A stretch of 7,244 bases of DNA from Rickettsiales bacterium (GTDB taxonomy: Bacteria; Pseudomonadota; Alphaproteobacteria; Rs-D84). Positions 5,421 to 7,244 of this stretch are shown one piece after another; the stretch's first letter is position 1, and every line of letters starts with the position of its first letter. The notes beneath the pieces were generated by a model that searched no databases, was not told where the DNA came from, and saw only the letters and a list, made by a program, of their open reading frames with translations. The position numbers were made by a program, and so were the translations under genes. The stretch lies in NCBI GenBank assembly GCA_031259365.1, contig JAIRLP010000092.1, forward strand, positions 1 through 7,244, read 5' to 3'.

Positions 5421-6644
5421 ATGCAAGCAGAAAATATAAAAACCTTATCTTTTGGCTGTCGCCTTAACTCGTTGGAATCTGAAAAAATTCGGACCATGTT
5501 GTCCCCTGTTCTGGAATGTGCCATCGTGGTCAACACATGTGCCGTCACAGCAGAAGCTGAACGCCAATCTGGCCAAACTGTTCGAAAACTGGCCCGAGAA
5601 AACCCAAAAGCCCCAATATTTGTCACAGGATGCGCCGCAACGCGCAATTCTGGTCTTTTTGCTGAAATTTCCAATACCATCGTTATTGACAACAAAGACA
5701 AAATGAATCTGGATGCTTATTCCAAGGCACTGGCCTTGTCGCCTTGTTATAAAACAGAACCAGAAATCCACCAGTTCAGAAATCGTGACGCCAAACTGTC
5801 TAAACAGTTTATTCAGGTTCAAAATGGCTGTAATCACATCTGTTCTTATTGTGTAACCCGTCTGTTACGTGGGAAACAGTCTTCTTTTGCTTATGAAAAC
5901 ATTTTGGCAGATGCGCGCGCGGCCGTGGCCGACGGATATTATGAAATCGTATTAACAGGCGTTGATATCGCCAGCTGGATTGGCAAAGAAGGCGATAAAA
6001 TTATCCTGTTATCAGATTTATGCAAAAGATTATTGAATGATGTTCCTGAAATTCAGCGGTTGCGTTTGTCTTCGCTGGATCCAGCCAGCCCTGAAATTCC
6101 AAAGATCATTGAATTAATGCGTCAAGATGGTCGTATGATGAAGCATATACATCTTTCTATGCAGTCCGGCAGCGATCCAATCCTGGCCGCTATGCGTCGT
6201 CGTCACACGGCAGATATCGTTCGCAGCTTTGTCTTGCCTAGTACTGATATTTCTTTCAGCTGGGACATCATTTGTGGCTTTCCAGGTGAAACGGATGCCC
6301 TGTTTTCCGACACGGCCGCCCTGGCCCGCGAATTGCGTCCAATCAAGATACATGCGTTTCCTTTTTCCCCAAGACCAGATACAGAAGCCGCAACCTTGCC
6401 AAATCACGTTAATCGCGCAATTTCCAAGCAACGCGTCAAGGTTATGACTGACATTGCAGATGAAAACAAGCTGGAATTCATGAAAAAGCAACTGGGAACC
6501 ACCGTTCAAGTATTGGTTGAAGAAAACAATATTGCCCGCACCCCAGATGATATCGAAGTTCATATATCTGGTGACAGCATCCCGGCGCGCACCGTATGTC
6601 ATTTGCAATTAAAAGACATTTCTGATTTGCATTTTATCGCATAA
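5421..6644 (+). CDS. mtaB: tRNA t6A37 methylthiotransferase (radical SAM, MiaB family)
   Basis: This 407-aa enzyme adds a methylthio group to N6-threonylcarbamoyladenosine at position 37 of ANN-decoding tRNAs, giving ms2t6A. The N-terminal methylthiotransferase domain shows FGCRLNSLES (C13), NTCAVTAEAERQ (C40) and TGCAA (C71), which bind the auxiliary 4Fe-4S cluster. The radical SAM domain has CNHICSYC (C137, C141, C144), followed by TRLLRGKQSS, RLSSLDP, HLSMQSGSD and DIICGFPGET. A short TRAM-like RNA-binding segment ends the protein (about 345-407). The length and the RLNSxES and MRRRHT features fit MtaB better than MiaB or RimO. The ATG at 5421 has AAGG 9 bases upstream. A good promoter precedes it, and a small ORF and a carboxypeptidase gene follow on the same strand without a visible terminator. 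Confidence 0.95.
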   Translation: MQAENIKTLSFGCRLNSLESEKIRTMLSPVLECAIVVNTCAVTAEAERQSGQTVRKLARENPKAPIFVTGCAATRNSGLFAEISNTIVIDNKDKMNLDAYSKALALSPCYKTEPEIHQFRNRDAKLSKQFIQVQNGCNHICSYCVTRLLRGKQSSFAYENILADARAAVADGYYEIVLTGVDIASWIGKEGDKIILLSDLCKRLLNDVPEIQRLRLSSLDPASPEIPKIIELMRQDGRMMKHIHLSMQSGSDPILAAMRRRHTADIVRSFVLPSTDISFSWDIICGFPGETDALFSDTAALARELRPIKIHAFPFSPRPDTEAATLPNHVNRAISKQRVKVMTDIADENKLEFMKKQLGTTVQVLVEENNIARTPDDIEVHISGDSIPARTVCHLQLKDISDLHFIA

Positions 6645-6662
6645 CTTTGTAAGGTGAAAGAC

Positions 6663-6746
6663 ATGAATCCGAATATGCTAAGCACACGATTTTTTGCGTT
6701 ATTGGCAAAAAATGGCTGTGCGCGTTATGAGGATCCACGCCTGTAA
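6663..6746 (+). CDS. Unrecognised small ORF (27 codons) between mtaB and the carboxypeptidase gene
   Basis: An ATG with AAGG (6651-6654) 8 bases upstream opens a 27-codon frame ending in TAA at 6744-6746. It begins 18 bases after the mtaB stop. The predicted peptide starts MNPNMLSTRFFALLAKN and ends NGCARYEDPRL: a short amphipathic or hydrophobic N-terminal half with one Arg and one Lys, then a polar tail with one Cys. It is too short for a confident membrane segment. I recognise no family. Support is the spacing, the strong ribosome binding site and its position between two genes of the same strand; it could be a real small protein or a translated leader for the next gene. Confidence 0.4.
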   Translation: MNPNMLSTRFFALLAKNGCARYEDPRL

Positions 6747-6777
6747 CTTAAATAATTTTTCATAAGGAATACATTAA

Positions 6778-7244
6778 GTGAAAAAAAGCATTTGTATTTT
6801 ATCCCTGATTTCGTTTTTAAGCATTGCAAATTCTGCATATGCATTTGATACCAAGGCCAAGTCCGCATTCTTGATTGATTATGATTCTGGCGCTGAATTA
6901 GTTTCAAAAAATGCAGATGAATTGATGCCACCATCTTCGATGGTTAAATTAATGACATTGGCCGTTTTGTTTGATGCGATCAAGGCTGGCGAATTGACAA
7001 TGGAAGACACCATGCCAGTCAGCGCGAATGCCGATTACCAAAATCCGACTTGGTACCCGGCCAGCAAGATTTGTTTGATCAAGGGTCAAAATCTGCGGGT
7101 CAGCGACGCTATCCAAGGCTTAATCGTTCAATCCGCAGGCGATGCATCTGTTGTTGTTGCAGAAAAATTGGCAGGGTCTGAATCTGCATTCACAGCAATG
7201 ATGCAGAAAAAGGCACGTGAAATCGGAATGCCATTGTCCATATT
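6778..7244 (+). CDS. D-alanyl-D-alanine carboxypeptidase (DacA/PBP5 family), 3' end missing
   Basis: The frame starts at GTG 6778 with AAGGA (6764-6768) 9 bases upstream and an in-frame TAA immediately before it, and it is still open at the window end (155 codons). Residues 1-22 form a Sec signal peptide: KK, a hydrophobic core, then cleavage after AYA. The mature part begins with the PBP5-like KAKSAFLIDYDSG segment, followed by the active-site SxxK motif as SMVK (S54, K57) in PPSSMVKLMT. The second motif, normally SxN, reads S119-A-G121 in VQSAGDAS, so the Asn is replaced by Gly. The rest resembles DacA (LAGSESAF, KKAREIGM). The KTG motif and the membrane-anchoring C-terminus would lie beyond the window. 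The enzyme trims the terminal D-Ala of murein pentapeptide in the periplasm. The exact paralogue (dacA, dacC or dacF) cannot be told. Confidence 0.92.
   Translation, partial: MKKSICILSLISFLSIANSAYAFDTKAKSAFLIDYDSGAELVSKNADELMPPSSMVKLMTLAVLFDAIKAGELTMEDTMPVSANADYQNPTWYPASKICLIKGQNLRVSDAIQGLIVQSAGDASVVVAEKLAGSESAFTAMMQKKAREIGMPLSI

Noticed and set aside
5364..5426. Upstream extension of rpoZ by about 22 codons
   Set aside because: It has no homology to omega N-termini, covers the mtaB promoter, and ignores the good AAAGGA before 5360.
6702..6731. TTGGCA with TATGAG as a promoter for the carboxypeptidase gene
   Set aside because: The -10 matches only 4 of 6 and the spacer is 18 bases; too weak to call.

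Overview
The window reads as a bacterial chromosome segment, most likely from an AT-rich alphaproteobacterium. The evidence is the RpoZ and MtaB sequences, the penicillin-binding-protein signature at the right edge, and a resolvase/ParB-like helix-turn-helix of a type I associate with alphaproteobacteria. The lineage is an inference; nothing here fixes genus or order. Gene density is high, intergenic gaps are short, and no transposase, insertion sequence or CRISPR array is visible.

Left part (1-4706): a compact set of five genes that look accessory. A 5'-truncated MccF-type S66 serine peptidase (+) converges, with a 4-base overlap, on a minus-strand pair: a stand-alone alanyl-tRNA-synthetase-like protein of 364 aa and, upstream of it, a small adenylate-kinase-like P-loop protein. 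About 110 bases of divergent promoter DNA separate that pair from a plus-strand pair: an ATP-grasp ligase of the amino-acid-ligase type and, 5 bases downstream, an unusual fusion of a short family I inorganic pyrophosphatase to a C-terminal helix-turn-helix. This DNA is visibly more AT-rich than the right part (25% GC in bases 3001-3060 against 45% in 6061-6120, counted by hand). The families share one chemical theme: amino-acid activation (AlaRS-like), peptide or amide bond formation (ATP-grasp), pyrophosphate removal (PPase), nucleotide phosphorylation (kinase-like), and cleavage of aminoacyl-nucleotide toxins (MccF-like). A small-molecule pathway making, modifying or resisting an aminoacyl-nucleotide or short peptide is the best hypothesis, but it is inference from family membership and adjacency.

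Middle (4707-5420): a minus-strand rho-independent terminator, tRNA-Ser(GGA) with encoded CCA, and rpoZ (RNA polymerase omega) whose stop codon lies 10 bases before the tRNA. rpoZ and the tRNA probably share a transcript ending at that terminator.

Right part (5375-7244): a strong promoter drives mtaB, the methylthiotransferase for ms2t6A37 in tRNA. It is followed by an unrecognised 27-codon ORF with a good Shine-Dalgarno sequence, then by a 3'-truncated, secreted D-alanyl-D-alanine carboxypeptidase (DacA family) starting at GTG. This part looks like housekeeping chromosome.
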